Source of the DNA: Streptococcus sp. 'caviae'
Lineage (GTDB): Bacteria > Bacillota > Bacilli > Lactobacillales > Streptococcaceae
Length of the DNA: 64,000 bases
NCBI RefSeq assembly: GCF_001937065.1
Contig: NZ_MOWR01000005.1
Coordinates: 1 to 64,000 of the forward strand
Direction of reading: 5' to 3'
Part shown: piece by piece, positions 7,246-18,687 of the stretch
Layout of the letters: every line of letters starts with the position of its first letter
How positions within the stretch are numbered: position 1 is the stretch's first letter
Program-made: the position numbers and the translations under genes
The notes under the pieces: model-generated
Databases searched by the model: none
What the model was told of the DNA's origin: nothing
What the model saw: only the letters and a program-made list of their open reading frames with translations

Positions 7246-9615
7246 ATGTCCCTGCTAGAAAAAATTAAAAGAAAGTTCAAAGAAGTATTTGCTAAAAGGC
7301 CTGATCTTAGCAAAATTGACTTTGCTAAAGCAATTAAAAACCTGAAGTTAAAGGAATTAAAGCGAGCTGATTATCTGGATTTCGGTTCAGTTTTTTTGCG
7401 CACCCTTAAACTGCTGTCCGATTTTGCTTACATTCTTATTCTTTTATTTCTTTTTTTAGGCATTGGTGTGGGATTCGGCTATCTGGCGAGTCAGGTAGAA
7501 CATGTAACTGTTCCTGAAAAGACGGACTTGGTCACTCAGGTTAATACTTTAACCAGAATTTCTAAGATGACCTATTCAGATAAGTCGCTGATTTCAACCA
7601 TTGATACAGATCTTTTAAGAACACCGGTAGATGGCAAGGACATTTCGGAAAATGTGAAAAAAGCCGTTATTGCAACGGAAGATGAAAACTTTAAAGAACA
7701 CAAGGGAGTGGTTCCCAAAGCTGTTTTTCGGGCAACGCTTGCCTCGGTTTTAGGACTTGGTGAGAGCAGCGGCGGTTCAACACTGACGCAGCAGCTCTTA
7801 AAACAGCAGGTTTTGGGAGATGATCCTACCTTTAAACGTAAAACCAAAGAAATTATTTATGCTTTGGCTCTTGAGCGTTATGAAGATAAGGATAAAATTC
7901 TGACCAATTATCTTAATGTCTCTCCGTTTGGGCGCAATAATAAGGGACAAAATATTGCCGGAATTGAAGAAGCGGCTCAGGGAATTTTTGGTGTTGCTGC
8001 TAAAGATTTAACCATTCCTCAGGCAGCCTTTTTAGCCGGACTGCCGCAGAGCCCTATTGCTTATTCACCTTATACAGCTGCAGGGAAGCTCAAATCGGCA
8101 AAAGATATGCAGCTGGGCTTGAAACGCTCGCAAAATGTGCTGTACAATATGTATCGCACAGGTGTCTTGTCAAAGGCTGACTACGAAAGTTATAAAAAAT
8201 ACGATCTTAAAAAAGACTTTAAAAAACCGCAGGCAGCACGGGCAGACTCCCATGATTATTTGTACTATTCGGTCTTTGAAGAAGCTCAGGATCTTATGTA
8301 CGACTATCTTGTCAAAAAGGATAAGGTTTCTGCACAGGATTTAAAGAATGATAAAACCAAGGAAGCCTATAAAGAAAAAGCCCTGCAGGAGCTGCGTTTA
8401 GGCGGCTATACCATTACAACGACTATCAATAAGAAAGTTTATAAAGCTATGCAGACGGCGGTTGCCCAGCATGGCGGTTCTCTTGATGATGGAACGGGCA
8501 AAGTTGAAGTCGGCAATGTTCTTATGGATAATTCCAGCGGAGCTGTCCTTGGATTTGTAGGAGGACGCGACTATAAAAGCAACCAAAACAATCATGCTTT
8601 TGATACGGCAAGATCACCCGGATCCAGCATCAAGCCATTATTGGCTTACGGCCCTGCCATTGACCAGGGACTTATGGGCAGCTCAAGCATGCTTTCAAAT
8701 TATCCCACAACCTTTGCCAGCGGACAAAAAATTATGCATGCCGGTGATGAAGGTACGGCTATGGTCAATCTGCAGGAAGCACTGGATGTTTCTTGGAATA
8801 TTCCAGCTTACTGGACCTACCAGATGTTACTGCAAAAAGGCGTAGATGTTCCCAATTATATGGAAAAAATGGGCTATCATATTCCTGAATATTATATTGA
8901 AAGTCTTCCTTTAGGCGGCGGCGTTGAAACAACGGTTGCCCAGCAGACAAATGGCTACCAGACCCTTGCTAATGGCGGCGTTTATCAAAAACAATATATG
9001 GTTGAAAAGATTACTGACAGTCAAGGCAAGGTCATTTATCAGCATCAATCTAAACCGGTGCGGGTCTATTCGAAAGCAACTGCCAGCATCTTAAATGAGC
9101 TGCTTAGGGGTCCTATTAGTTCGGGCAAAACGACAACTTTTAAAGATAAGCTGAAAGCCCTCAATTCAGGTCTGGCCAATGCTGACTGGACAGGGAAAAC
9201 GGGAACAACCGATGATTATACTGATGTCTGGCTGATTCTGTCTACGCCCAAAACAACCCTTGGAGGCTGGGCCGGCCATGATAATAACACGTCTTTAAAA
9301 TCAATGTCGGGTTACAACAACAATGCCCAATATATGGCGTACTTGGTCAATGCGATTAATCAGGCAGATCCAAATGTTTGGGGGACCAATCAGCGCTTTA
9401 GCCTTGATTCCAGTGTTATTAAAGCCAATGTTCTGAAATCAACAGGCCTGAAACCAGCGACGGTCAATGTCAATGGAAAAACTATTTCGGTCGGCGGTGC
9501 CACCACTACGAGCTACTGGGCGAAAAACGGTCCGGGCAATACAGTCTATAAATTTGCCATAGGCGGTACAGACAGCGACTACCAAAAGGCCTGGTCAAGC
9601 ATTGGAGGAAGGTAG
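7246..9615 (+). CDS. pbp1b: Class A penicillin-binding protein 1b
   Basis: A 789-residue bifunctional peptidoglycan synthase anchored in the membrane. It has a lysine-rich cytoplasmic tail, one transmembrane helix at about residues 62-85, a GT51 glycosyltransferase domain ([12 protein letters not shown], then [12 protein letters not shown]), and a transpeptidase domain with SPGSSIKP (SxxK nucleophile), SWN (SxN) and [11 protein letters not shown] (KTG). The C-terminus is a short glycine and threonine-rich extension. Divergent from tyrS and upstream of rpoB, the usual streptococcal arrangement. A second class A PBP is encoded at 57926. Confidence 0.95.
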   Translation: MSLLEKIKRKFKEVFAKRPDLSKIDFAKAIKNLKLKELKRADYLDFGSVFLRTLKLLSDFAYILILLFLFLGIGVGFGYLASQVEHVTVPEKTDLVTQVNTLTRISKMTYSDKSLISTIDTDLLRTPVDGKDISENVKKAVIATEDENFKEHKGVVPKAVFRATLASVLGLGESSGGSTLTQQLLKQQVLGDDPTFKRKTKEIIYALALERYEDKDKILTNYLNVSPFGRNNKGQNIAGIEEAAQGIFGVAAKDLTIPQAAFLAGLPQSPIAYSPYTAAGKLKSAKDMQLGLKRSQNVLYNMYRTGVLSKADYESYKKYDLKKDFKKPQAARADSHDYLYYSVFEEAQDLMYDYLVKKDKVSAQDLKNDKTKEAYKEKALQELRLGGYTITTTINKKVYKAMQTAVAQHGGSLDDGTGKVEVGNVLMDNSSGAVLGFVGGRDYKSNQNNHAFDTARSPGSSIKPLLAYGPAIDQGLMGSSSMLSNYPTTFASGQKIMHAGDEGTAMVNLQEALDVSWNIPAYWTYQMLLQKGVDVPNYMEKMGYHIPEYYIESLPLGGGVETTVAQQTNGYQTLANGGVYQKQYMVEKITDSQGKVIYQHQSKPVRVYSKATASILNELLRGPISSGKTTTFKDKLKALNSGLANADWTGKTGTTDDYTDVWLILSTPKTTLGGWAGHDNNTSLKSMSGYNNNAQYMAYLVNAINQADPNVWGTNQRFSLDSSVIKANVLKSTGLKPATVNVNGKTISVGGATTTSYWAKNGPGNTVYKFAIGGTDSDYQKAWSSIGGR

Positions 9616-9621
9616 TATTTC

Positions 9622-9650
9622 TTGACAAGCATAAAGAGATAGTATATAAT
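9622..9650 (+). promoter_or_regulatory. rpoBC promoter
   Basis: Consensus TTGACA (9622-9627) and TATAAT (9645-9650) with exactly 17 bases between. It should start a leader of roughly 220 bases before rpoB. Confidence 0.9.
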
Positions 9651-9705
9651 ATATGTAATTATTTGTCGTCTGCTTTGGTTGAAATATTGTCCAATCAGAG
9701 CTTAC

Positions 9706-9751
9706 AGCAGTTAAATCAAGCTTTAAAGAGTCAGATTTAGCTGCTCTTTTT
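9706..9751 (+). terminator. Terminator-like hairpin in the rpoB leader
   Basis: AGCAGTTAAATC (9706-9717) pairs with GATTTAGCTGCT (9734-9745) over 12 bp with one G-U, and CTTTTTG follows. It lies between the consensus promoter at 9622 and rpoB, so it would act as an attenuator. The rest of the leader to 9877 holds no gene. Confidence 0.6.
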
Positions 9752-9877
9752 GTGCTTAATTTTAGGAAATGGCTTTATTTGTAATACACATTTAAAGTTT
9801 CTGAAAATTGCTGTAAACGGCAAATTTGCTAACGTTTTGGCCTCTTGAGAGGTCTAGAAAGAAGAAGGAGTTAAAAC

Positions 9878-12800
9878 TTGGCAGGACATGAAGTTCAATA
9901 CGGTAAACACCGTACTCGTCGCAGTTTTTCAAGAATCAAAGAAGTTCTTGATTTACCAAATTTGATTGAAATTCAAACGGACTCATTCAAAGACTTTTTA
10001 GATACTGGTCTTAAGGAAGTTTTTGAAGATGTTTTTCCTATTTCAAACTTTACTGAAACCATGGAACTCGAGTTTGTGGGGTATGAAATTAAGGAACCTA
10101 AGTATACTTTGGAAGAAGCAAGCGCTCATGATGCACACTATTCAGCGCCAATTTTTGTGACCTTCCGCCTGATTAACAAAGAAACCGGTGAAATCAAGAC
10201 TCAGGAAGTTTTCTTTGGCGATTTCCCGCTGATGACTGAAATGGGAACGTTCATTATCAATGGTGCTGAGCGGATTATTGTTTCCCAGTTAGTTCGTTCA
10301 CCAGGTGTTTACTTTAATGATAAGGTTGATAAAAACGGTAAAGTCGGCTATGGCTCTACTGTTATTCCAAACCGCGGTGCCTGGCTTGAACTTGAAACGG
10401 ACTCTAAGGATATCGCCTATACAAGAATTGACCGGACGCGTAAAATTCCATTTACAACACTTGTGCGGGCTCTTGGTTTTTCCGGCGATGATGAAATCCT
10501 CGATATCTTTGGGGACAGCGAACTGGTTCGCAATACTATTGAGAAAGATATTCATAAAAATCCCAATGACTCCAGAACTGATGAGGCTCTTAAGGAAATT
10601 TACGAACGTCTTCGTCCGGGTGAACCTAAAACAGCTGACAGCTCGCGCAGCCTTTTGATTGCTCGTTTCTTTGATGCCCGCCGCTACGATTTGGCAGCTG
10701 TCGGCCGTTATAAGATCAACAAAAAGTTAAATATTAAAACCCGTCTGTTGAATCAAGTTATTGCTGAAAATTTGGTGGATCCTGAAACAGGTGAAATTCT
10801 GGTCGAATCAGGAACTGAGATGACACGCAGTGTGATTGATTCCATCTCTGATTATCTGGAAGGCGATCTCAACAAGATTGTCTATACCCCTAATGAGTAT
10901 GCTGTTTTGACAGAGCCTGTTATTCTGCAAAAATTCAAAGTCGTTGCTCCTAACGATCCGGACCGTGTTGTGACTATTGTCGGCAATGCTAATCCGGATG
11001 ACAAGGTACGCCACCTGACACCTGCCGATATTTTGGCTGAAATGTCTTATTTCCTTAACTTGGCTGAAGGTCTGGGCAAGGTTGATGACATTGACCACTT
11101 AGGCAACCGCCGTATCCGCGCAGTCGGTGAGCTGCTGGCCAACCAATTCCGCATCGGTCTGGCTCGTATGGAGCGCAATGTTCGTGAACGCATGTCCGTT
11201 CAAGACAACGAAGTGCTTACACCGCAGCAGATCATCAATATTCGTCCGGTAACAGCAGCCATCAAAGAATTCTTTGGTTCGTCTCAGCTGTCACAGTTCA
11301 TGGATCAGCACAATCCGCTGTCTGAGCTGTCTCACAAGCGCCGTCTGTCAGCCTTAGGGCCTGGCGGTTTGACCCGCGACCGTGCCGGCTATGAAGTTCG
11401 TGACGTACACTATACTCATTACGGCCGTATGTGTCCTATTGAAACCCCTGAAGGACCTAACATCGGTTTGATTAACAACCTGTCTTCTTATGGGCATCTG
11501 AACAAATACGGTTTCATCCAAACACCGTACCGTAAGGTTGACCGCAGTACAGGCGTGGTTACCAATGAAATTGAATGGCTGACTGCGGATGAAGAAGATG
11601 AATACACTGTTGCTCAGGCCAATTCAAAACTCAATGAAGATGGCACATTTGCTGAAGAAATCGTTATGGGACGCCACCAAGGGAACAACCAAGAATTCCC
11701 AGCAAGTTCTGTAGAATATATGGATGTTTCGCCTAAACAGGTAGTTGCCGTTGCGACAGCATGTATTCCATTCCTTGAAAACGATGACTCCAACCGTGCC
11801 CTCATGGGTGCCAACATGCAGCGTCAGGCTGTGCCTTTGATCGATCCGAAAGCGCCGCTTGTGGGAACAGGGATGGAATATCAGGCTGCCCATGATTCGG
11901 GAGCTGCTATTATCGCTCAAAATGATGGGAAGGTTGTTTATTCTGACGCGGACAAGGTTGAAGTCCGCCGTGAAGACGGTTCCCTTGATGTTTACAATAT
12001 TACAAAATTCCGCCGTTCTAACTCAGGAACTGCCTATAACCAGCGAACACTTGTGAAGGTAGGCGACAGTGTTGAAAAGGGTGACTTTATTGCTGACGGA
12101 CCTTCCATGGAAAAAGGCGAAATGGCTCTCGGTCAAAACCCAATCGTCGCCTATATGACATGGGAAGGCTACAACTTTGAAGATGCCGTTATTATGAGTG
12201 AGCGTCTGGTTAAAGATGATGTGTATACATCGGTTCACTTAGAAGAGTTCGAGTCAGAAACCCGCGATACAAAACTTGGCCCTGAAGAAATTACCCGTGA
12301 GATTCCAAATGTTGGGGAAGAAGCCCTCAAAGATCTTGATGAAATGGGTATTATCCGCATTGGTGCCGAAGTAAAAGAAGGAGATATCCTTGTCGGGAAA
12401 GTAACGCCTAAAGGTGAAAAAGATCTGACTGCTGAAGAGCGTCTCCTGCATGCTATCTTTGGTGACAAGTCGCGTGAAGTGCGCGATACTTCTCTTCGCG
12501 TGCCGCACGGCGGAGACGGTGTTGTCTGCGACGTTAAGATCTTTACCCGTGCTAATGGTGATGAACTTCAGTCAGGTGTTAACACCTTGGTTCGTGTTTA
12601 CATTGCGCAAAAACGTAAGATCAAAGTCGGAGATAAGATGGCCGGACGTCACGGGAACAAGGGTGTCGTTTCACGTATTGTTCCTGTTGAGGACATGCCA
12701 TATCTTCCGGACGGAACACCTGTTGATATCATGCTGAATCCTCTCGGTGTGCCATCACGGATGAATATCGGACAGGTTATGGAACTTCACCTTGGTATGG

Positions 12801-13441
12801 CTGCCCGCAGCTTAGGCATTCATATTGCAACTCCGGTCTTTGACGGTGCGACATCTGATGATCTTTGGGAAACGGTTAAGGAAGCCGGTATGGCTTCTGA
12901 CGCCAAGACCGTCCTTTATGACGGCCGGACTGGTGAACCATTTGACAACCGTGTATCTGTCGGTGTTATGTACATGATTAAACTGCATCACATGGTTGAT
13001 GATAAACTCCATGCTCGCTCTGTCGGTCCTTATTCAACGATCACTCAGCAGCCGCTGGGAGGTAAGGCTCAATTTGGCGGACAGCGTTTCGGTGAAATGG
13101 AAGTTTGGGCGCTGGAAGCTTACGGTGCATCAAATGTTCTGCAAGAAATTCTGACCTACAAGTCTGACGATATCACAGGCCGTCTCAAAGCTTATGAGGC
13201 CATTACCAAGGGCAATCCAATTCCAAAACCAGGTGTGCCGGAATCATTCCGCGTTCTTGTGAAGGAATTGCAGTCGCTGGGACTTGATATGCGCGTTCTT
13301 GACGAGGATGACAGAGAAGTTGAACTTCGCGACCTTGATGAAGGTGAAGATGAAGATGTCATGCATGTTGATGACCTTGAAAAAGCGCGTGAAAAACAAG
13401 TTATTGAAGCCGCCGAATTTGCAAATGGTGATGAAAAATAA
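9878..13441 (+). CDS. rpoB: RNA polymerase beta subunit
   Basis: A 1187-residue catalytic subunit of RNA polymerase. Family landmarks are clear: the rifampicin-binding cluster around [17 protein letters not shown] and [21 protein letters not shown], the [16 protein letters not shown] region, [14 protein letters not shown], and the C-terminal [18 protein letters not shown]. It uses a TTG start (9878) with GAAGGAG upstream, and the N-terminus [17 protein letters not shown] fits streptococcal RpoB. It is co-transcribed with rpoC, 82 bases downstream. G and C content is visibly higher than around the NRPS island. Confidence 0.98.
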   Translation: MAGHEVQYGKHRTRRSFSRIKEVLDLPNLIEIQTDSFKDFLDTGLKEVFEDVFPISNFTETMELEFVGYEIKEPKYTLEEASAHDAHYSAPIFVTFRLINKETGEIKTQEVFFGDFPLMTEMGTFIINGAERIIVSQLVRSPGVYFNDKVDKNGKVGYGSTVIPNRGAWLELETDSKDIAYTRIDRTRKIPFTTLVRALGFSGDDEILDIFGDSELVRNTIEKDIHKNPNDSRTDEALKEIYERLRPGEPKTADSSRSLLIARFFDARRYDLAAVGRYKINKKLNIKTRLLNQVIAENLVDPETGEILVESGTEMTRSVIDSISDYLEGDLNKIVYTPNEYAVLTEPVILQKFKVVAPNDPDRVVTIVGNANPDDKVRHLTPADILAEMSYFLNLAEGLGKVDDIDHLGNRRIRAVGELLANQFRIGLARMERNVRERMSVQDNEVLTPQQIINIRPVTAAIKEFFGSSQLSQFMDQHNPLSELSHKRRLSALGPGGLTRDRAGYEVRDVHYTHYGRMCPIETPEGPNIGLINNLSSYGHLNKYGFIQTPYRKVDRSTGVVTNEIEWLTADEEDEYTVAQANSKLNEDGTFAEEIVMGRHQGNNQEFPASSVEYMDVSPKQVVAVATACIPFLENDDSNRALMGANMQRQAVPLIDPKAPLVGTGMEYQAAHDSGAAIIAQNDGKVVYSDADKVEVRREDGSLDVYNITKFRRSNSGTAYNQRTLVKVGDSVEKGDFIADGPSMEKGEMALGQNPIVAYMTWEGYNFEDAVIMSERLVKDDVYTSVHLEEFESETRDTKLGPEEITREIPNVGEEALKDLDEMGIIRIGAEVKEGDILVGKVTPKGEKDLTAEERLLHAIFGDKSREVRDTSLRVPHGGDGVVCDVKIFTRANGDELQSGVNTLVRVYIAQKRKIKVGDKMAGRHGNKGVVSRIVPVEDMPYLPDGTPVDIMLNPLGVPSRMNIGQVMELHLGMAARSLGIHIATPVFDGATSDDLWETVKEAGMASDAKTVLYDGRTGEPFDNRVSVGVMYMIKLHHMVDDKLHARSVGPYSTITQQPLGGKAQFGGQRFGEMEVWALEAYGASNVLQEILTYKSDDITGRLKAYEAITKGNPIPKPGVPESFRVLVKELQSLGLDMRVLDEDDREVELRDLDEGEDEDVMHVDDLEKAREKQVIEAAEFANGDEK

Positions 13442-13523
13442 CAGATAAATAAACTGCCAGCTGCTTAATCTGTAGATAGCTTAGGCTGTCTGGCTGCTGA
13501 TAATCATAAGAAAGGTAAAATTA

Positions 13524-16500
13524 GTGGTTGACGTAAATCGTTTTAAAAGTATGCAAATCACATTAGCTTCGCCTAATAAAGTCCGCTCATGGTCTTACGG
13601 CGAAGTTAAAAAACCTGAAACAATCAACTATCGGACCTTAAAACCAGAACGTGACGGTCTGTTTGATGAGGTTATTTTCGGTCCAACGAAAGACTGGGAA
13701 TGTGCCTGCGGTAAATACAAGCGTATTCGCTACAAGGGGATTATCTGCGACCGCTGCGGTGTTGAAGTGACCCGTACCAGAGTCCGCCGCGAACGCATGG
13801 GACATATCGAATTGAAAGCACCTGTTTCTCATATCTGGTATTTCAAAGGTATTCCTTCTCGCATGGGTCTCACTCTTGATATGAGCCCGCGTTCCCTGGA
13901 GGAAGTTATTTACTTTGCCGCTTATGTGGTGATTGATCCCAAGGACACACCGCTTGAGCCAAAATCTCTGCTGACTGAGCGTGAATACCGTGAAAAGCTT
14001 CAAGAATACGGTCCGGGATCGTTCGTTGCCAAAATGGGTGCAGAAGCTATCCAAGACCTCTTGAAACGTGTTGATTTAGAAGCAGAAATTGCAGAGCTGA
14101 AAGCTGAATTAAAAACAGTTTCCGGTCAAAAACGCGTGAAGGCTGTTCGCCGTTTGGATGTTCTTGACGCCTTTCAAAAATCAGGCAACAAACCCGAATG
14201 GATGGTACTGAACATCCTGCCTGTTATTCCGCCGGATCTTCGTCCAATGCTGCAGTTGGACGGCGGCCGCTTTACAACTTCTGACCTTAACGACCTCTAC
14301 CGCCGTGTCATCAACCGTAACAACCGGTTGGCACGTTTGCTTGAATTGAATGCTCCCGGTATCATCGTTCAAAATGAGAAACGGATGCTGCAGGAAGCGG
14401 TAGATGCTTTGATTGATAATGGCCGCCGCGGCCGTCCGATCACAGGACCCGGAAGCCGTCCGCTTAAGTCTTTGAGCCATATGCTTAAAGGGAAGCAAGG
14501 CCGTTTCCGCCAAAACTTGCTCGGTAAACGGGTTGACTTCTCAGGCCGTTCCGTTATTGCCGTTGGTCCGACACTTAAGATGTATCAATGCGGTGTTCCG
14601 CGTGAAATGGCTATCGAGCTCTTTAAACCGTTTGTGATGCGCGAAATTGTCGCCCGCGACATCGTGCAAAATGTTAAGGCAGCAAAACGCTTGATTGAGC
14701 GCGGCGATGACCGCATTTGGGATATTCTCGAAGAAGTTATTAAAGAGCACCCTGTTCTTCTTAACCGAGCACCGACTCTTCACAGACTGGGTATTCAGGC
14801 TTTTGAGCCCGTTTTGATTGACGGTAAAGCTCTCAGACTTCATCCGCTTGCCTGTGAAGCCTACAATGCCGACTTTGACGGGGACCAAATGGCCATTCAC
14901 GTGCCGCTGTCAGAAGAAGCTCAGGCAGAAGCCCGTCTCTTGATGTTAGCTGCTGAACACATTCTTAACCCTAAAGATGGTAAACCAGTTGTAACTCCTT
15001 CTCAGGACATGGTTCTTGGTAACTACTATCTGACTATGGAAGATGCCGGCCGTGAGGGTGAAGGCATGGTCTTCAAGGACCGTGATGAAGCAGTTATGGC
15101 TTACCGCAACGGTTATGTGCATCTCCACAGCCGTGTGGGTATTGCTGTTGACAGCATGTCTGACAAACCATGGACAGATGAGCAAAAGCACAAAATCATG
15201 ATTACAACTGTTGGTAAAATTCTCTTTAATGATATTATGCCGGCAGACCTTCCTTACCTTCAGGAACCAAACAATGCTAACTTAACAGACAAAACTCCTG
15301 ATAAGTACTTCTTAACGCCTGGTTCTGATATCAAGGAAGTTATTAAAAATCTTGACTTAAATATTCCGTTTAAAAAGAAAAACCTCGGAAACATTATCGC
15401 TGAAATCTTTAAACGTTTCCGTACAACGGAAACCTCGGCCTTCCTTGACCGCCTGAAAGATCTGGGCTATTACCACTCAACCTTGGCTGGTTTGACAGTG
15501 GGAATTGCAGATATTCCGGTTATTGATAACAAGCAAGAAATTATTGATGCAGCCCACCATCGCGTTGAAGAGATTTCCAAAGCTTTCCGCCGCGGTCTGA
15601 TGACTGACGACGACCGCTATGAAGCTGTTACCGCAACTTGGCGTGATGCTAAGGAAAAACTGGAAGAGCGTTTGGTTGAGACACAGGATGCTAAGAATCC
15701 AATCGTTATGATGATGGACTCTGGAGCGCGTGGTAACATCTCTAACTTCTCCCAGCTTGCCGGTATGCGCGGCTTGATGGCTGCTCCTAACGGACGCATT
15801 ATGGAGCTGCCTATCCTGTCTAACTTCCGTGAAGGTCTGTCTGTATTAGAAATGTTCTTCTCAACCCACGGTGCCCGTAAAGGTATGACCGATACAGCGC
15901 TTAAGACTGCCGATTCCGGCTATCTTACCCGCCGCTTGGTTGACGTTGCACAGGATGTTATTATCCGTGAAGATGACTGTCATACGGACCGAGGCTTGAC
16001 AATTACAGCCATTACTGATGGCAAGGAAGTGACTGAAACGCTTGAAGAACGCCTCGTCGGCCGTTACACTAAGAAGACAGTTAAGCATCCTGAAACAGAT
16101 CAGGTTCTTGTAGGAGCTGATGAATTAATCACTGAAGACATGGCCCGTAAGATTGTTGATGCCGGTGTTACTGAAGTGACGATCCGTTCAGTCTTTACAT
16201 GTAACACGCGTCACGGTGTCTGCCGCCACTGTTATGGTATCAACCTAGCAACAGGCGATGCTGTTGAAGTTGGTGAAGCAGTTGGTACGATTGCTGCCCA
16301 ATCAATCGGTGAACCGGGTACACAGCTGACGATGCGTACCTTCCACACGGGCGGTGTTGCTTCAAATGCCGACATTACACAGGGTCTTCCTCGTATTCAG
16401 GAAATCTTTGAAGCCCGCAATCCTAAAGGTGAAGCTGTTATCACAGAGGTTAAGGGACAAGTCACAGACATTGAAGAAGATGCTGCTACCCGCACTAAGA

Positions 16501-17153
16501 AGGTCTACGTCAAAGGTGCAACAGGGGAAGGTGAGTACACTGTACCGTTCACAGCTCGCATGAAAGTTGAAGTGGGCGATGAAGTTCACCGCGGAGCACC
16601 GCTGACCGAAGGGTCTATTCAGCCCAAACATCTACTGGAAGTCCGTGATACCTTATCTGTTGAAACTTACCTTCTTTCTGAAGTACAAAAAGTTTACCGC
16701 AGTCAAGGGGTAGAAATCGGAGATAAGCACGTTGAGGTTATGGTTCGCCAAATGCTTCGCAAAGTACGTGTTATGGATCCGGGAGATACAGATCTTCTTC
16801 CGGGTGTTCTGATGGACATTGCTGACTTTACAGATGCCAATAAGGATATTGTCATTGCTGGCGGCATTCCTGCCACAAGCCGTCCGGTTCTCATGGGAAT
16901 TACAAAAGCTTCCCTTGAAACAAATTCATTCTTGTCTGCTGCTTCTTTCCAAGAAACAACTCGTGTTCTTACAGATGCTGCTATCCGCGGTAAGAAGGAT
17001 CACTTGCTTGGTCTTAAAGAAAATGTTATTATCGGTAAGATTATTCCGGCCGGTACCGGAATGGCACGCTACCGCAACATTGAGCCGCAGGCTGTTAATG
17101 AAGTTGAGCTTATTGAAGATACTGAAACTGATGAAAGTCTCGTAACAGAATAG
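13524..17153 (+). CDS. rpoC: RNA polymerase beta-prime subunit
   Basis: A 1209-residue subunit holding the catalytic magnesium in [13 protein letters not shown]. The N-terminal zinc ribbon ([20 protein letters not shown]), the clamp region, the bridge-helix/trigger-loop region ([18 protein letters not shown]) and the second zinc cluster ([13 protein letters not shown]) are all present. It starts at GTG 13524 behind GAAAGG. The transcript ends at the strong terminator at 17159-17183. Confidence 0.98.
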   Translation: MVDVNRFKSMQITLASPNKVRSWSYGEVKKPETINYRTLKPERDGLFDEVIFGPTKDWECACGKYKRIRYKGIICDRCGVEVTRTRVRRERMGHIELKAPVSHIWYFKGIPSRMGLTLDMSPRSLEEVIYFAAYVVIDPKDTPLEPKSLLTEREYREKLQEYGPGSFVAKMGAEAIQDLLKRVDLEAEIAELKAELKTVSGQKRVKAVRRLDVLDAFQKSGNKPEWMVLNILPVIPPDLRPMLQLDGGRFTTSDLNDLYRRVINRNNRLARLLELNAPGIIVQNEKRMLQEAVDALIDNGRRGRPITGPGSRPLKSLSHMLKGKQGRFRQNLLGKRVDFSGRSVIAVGPTLKMYQCGVPREMAIELFKPFVMREIVARDIVQNVKAAKRLIERGDDRIWDILEEVIKEHPVLLNRAPTLHRLGIQAFEPVLIDGKALRLHPLACEAYNADFDGDQMAIHVPLSEEAQAEARLLMLAAEHILNPKDGKPVVTPSQDMVLGNYYLTMEDAGREGEGMVFKDRDEAVMAYRNGYVHLHSRVGIAVDSMSDKPWTDEQKHKIMITTVGKILFNDIMPADLPYLQEPNNANLTDKTPDKYFLTPGSDIKEVIKNLDLNIPFKKKNLGNIIAEIFKRFRTTETSAFLDRLKDLGYYHSTLAGLTVGIADIPVIDNKQEIIDAAHHRVEEISKAFRRGLMTDDDRYEAVTATWRDAKEKLEERLVETQDAKNPIVMMMDSGARGNISNFSQLAGMRGLMAAPNGRIMELPILSNFREGLSVLEMFFSTHGARKGMTDTALKTADSGYLTRRLVDVAQDVIIREDDCHTDRGLTITAITDGKEVTETLEERLVGRYTKKTVKHPETDQVLVGADELITEDMARKIVDAGVTEVTIRSVFTCNTRHGVCRHCYGINLATGDAVEVGEAVGTIAAQSIGEPGTQLTMRTFHTGGVASNADITQGLPRIQEIFEARNPKGEAVITEVKGQVTDIEEDAATRTKKVYVKGATGEGEYTVPFTARMKVEVGDEVHRGAPLTEGSIQPKHLLEVRDTLSVETYLLSEVQKVYRSQGVEIGDKHVEVMVRQMLRKVRVMDPGDTDLLPGVLMDIADFTDANKDIVIAGGIPATSRPVLMGITKASLETNSFLSAASFQETTRVLTDAAIRGKKDHLLGLKENVIIGKIIPAGTGMARYRNIEPQAVNEVELIEDTETDESLVTE

Positions 17154-17158
17154 AGAGG

Positions 17159-17183
17159 AGCCCTGCTTAGCAGGGCTTTTTTA
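17159..17183 (+). terminator. rpoBC terminator
   Basis: AGCCCTGC and GCAGGGCT form a GC-rich stem around TTA, followed by six Ts. It starts 5 bases after the rpoC stop. Confidence 0.93.
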
Positions 17184-17243
17184 TAATAATTCTAATCTTT
17201 CTCACAAATGAGCAAAATTTTTTTAAAAATGAGGCTTTTCCTA

Positions 17244-17249
17244 TATAAT
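17244..17249 (+). promoter_or_regulatory. -10 box of the DUF1033 gene
   Basis: TATAAT, 24 bases before ATG 17274; no convincing -35. Confidence 0.5.
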
Positions 17250-17273
17250 GAGTGTATCAAGGAAGTAAGGTTT

Positions 17274-17651
17274 ATGTATCAAGTAGTAAAAATGTACGGC
17301 GATATGGAACCCTGGTGGTTCTTAGATGGCTGGAAAGATGACATTGTTCAGGTCTATGAATTTGAGCATTATTATGAAGCTTTGAAATGTTATAAAAAGG
17401 AATGGTTAAACTTACATGGTACCCATTCAAGTTTTAACAGCCGCAGCAGTATTATGACAGCTTTTTGGGATGAAGAGGATCAGCGCTGGTGTGAAGAATG
17501 CGATGAATATGTGCAGCAGTACTATTCTTTAGCTCTTTTAACCGATTGGCAGGAAGTTCCTGAGGAAATGCACCGCCCGGCCTATGACAGACGAAATGAC
17601 AGACCGAATCATCGGACCTGTTCTATTAAGAAGAATAAACCGCAAGTATAA
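17274..17651 (+). CDS. DUF1033 family protein
   Basis: A 125-residue soluble protein of unknown function, rich in Trp and Tyr (MYQVVKMYGDMEPWWFLDGW). Genes of this family lie between rpoC and the com pilus operon in streptococci. ATG 17274 is chosen over the longer frame because GGAAGTAAGG precedes it and the family starts MYQVVKMYGD. It has its own promoter and terminator, so it is not part of the comY operon and has no cin-box. The C-terminus is basic and polar. Confidence 0.8.
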   Translation: MYQVVKMYGDMEPWWFLDGWKDDIVQVYEFEHYYEALKCYKKEWLNLHGTHSSFNSRSSIMTAFWDEEDQRWCEECDEYVQQYYSLALLTDWQEVPEEMHRPAYDRRNDRPNHRTCSIKKNKPQV

Positions 17652-17669
17652 GCCGCGGTTTATTTTTTT
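17635..17669 (+). terminator. Terminator after the DUF1033 gene
   Basis: ATAAACCGC pairs with GCGGTTTAT and a long T-run follows. The hairpin overlaps the stop codon of the gene. Confidence 0.85.
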
Positions 17670-17719
17670 GGCTTTTACAAGCAATAATTAATAATAGTTT
17701 AGTCAAAATTTCTCTTCTT

Positions 17720-17727
17720 TGCGAATA
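17720..17727 (+). promoter_or_regulatory. SigX cin-box (combox) of the comY operon
   Basis: TGCGAATA matches the cin-box consensus (TNCGAATA) recognised by SigX. It lies 18 bases before comYA ATG 17746, with AGGAGG between. Confidence 0.92.
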
Positions 17728-17745
17728 AGTAAAGTAGGAGGATTT

Positions 17746-18687
17746 ATGGTTCAAGAGTTAGGAAAGAAAATTATTGCAGAAGCAGTTCAAAACAGAGCTC
17801 AGGACATTTATATTATTCCTAAAAGAGATTTTTATGAGCTCTATATGAGAATCGGGGATGAAAGAAGGTTTATTGATGATTACGAGCATCAGTTTATGGC
17901 GAATCTTATCAGCCATTTTAAATTTGTCGCGGGAATGAATGTTGGCGAAAAAAGGCGAAGCCAGCTAGGGGCTTGTGATTATCACTATGATGAAGACAAA
18001 ACAATCTCTTTACGGCTATCAAGTGTCGGAGATTATCGCAGTTATGAAAGTTTGGTCATTCGTCTTTTATTTGATGGCCGCCACGATTTAAAATTTTGGT
18101 TTAATGGCATGAATCTCATTTTAAAGGAAATTAAAGGGAGAGGACTTTATCTTTTTTCAGGGCCGGTCGGCAGCGGGAAAACGACACTGATGTATCAATT
18201 GGTCAAGGAAAAGTTTAGCAGCAGACAGGTGATTACCATTGAGGATCCTGTGGAAATTAAAGAGGATAATATGCTGCAGCTGCAGCTAAATGAAAGTATT
18301 GATATGACCTATGATAATTTAATTAAACTGTCTCTCAGGCATCGGCCGGACATTCTGATTATCGGGGAAATCAGAGATAAAGAAACAGCGCGGGCAGTTA
18401 TCAGAGCAAGTCTGACTGGGGCGGTTGTCTTTTCGACTGTTCATGCTAAAAGTATTCCCGGAGTCTATGCCAGGCTGCTGGAATTGGGAGTCAGCCAAGA
18501 GGAGCTGGAAAATGCTTTGCGCGGAATTGCTTACCAACGTTTAATCAAGGGAGGAGGTGTAATTGATTTTGCCCAAAGAAACTACCAAAAACATTCAGCT
18601 CAAAGGTGGAATAAGCAAATTGACAGCCTTTTTGCAGAAGGATATATCACTAAGGAAGAAGCCGAAGCAGAAAAAATTGAAGACTGA
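17746..18687 (+). CDS. comYA: Competence pilus assembly ATPase ComYA (ComGA)
   Basis: A 313-residue secretion-type ATPase that powers assembly of the transformation pilus. Walker A is GPVGSGKTTL at about residue 140, followed by the Asp box (VITIEDPVEI), Walker B (ILIIGEIRDKETA) and His box (FSTVHAK). ATG 17746 is right for spacing to the cin-box; the frame itself opens earlier with TTG. It is the first of seven overlapping comY genes. The 3' end overlaps comYB by 125 bases if the strong Shine-Dalgarno inside it is used. Confidence 0.95.
   Translation: MVQELGKKIIAEAVQNRAQDIYIIPKRDFYELYMRIGDERRFIDDYEHQFMANLISHFKFVAGMNVGEKRRSQLGACDYHYDEDKTISLRLSSVGDYRSYESLVIRLLFDGRHDLKFWFNGMNLILKEIKGRGLYLFSGPVGSGKTTLMYQLVKEKFSSRQVITIEDPVEIKEDNMLQLQLNESIDMTYDNLIKLSLRHRPDILIIGEIRDKETARAVIRASLTGAVVFSTVHAKSIPGVYARLLELGVSQEELENALRGIAYQRLIKGGGVIDFAQRNYQKHSAQRWNKQIDSLFAEGYITKEEAEAEKIED

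Noticed and set aside
10298..16894. Many antisense frames across rpoB and rpoC
   Set aside because: They mirror the coding frame of highly conserved genes; none has a start signal or known motif.
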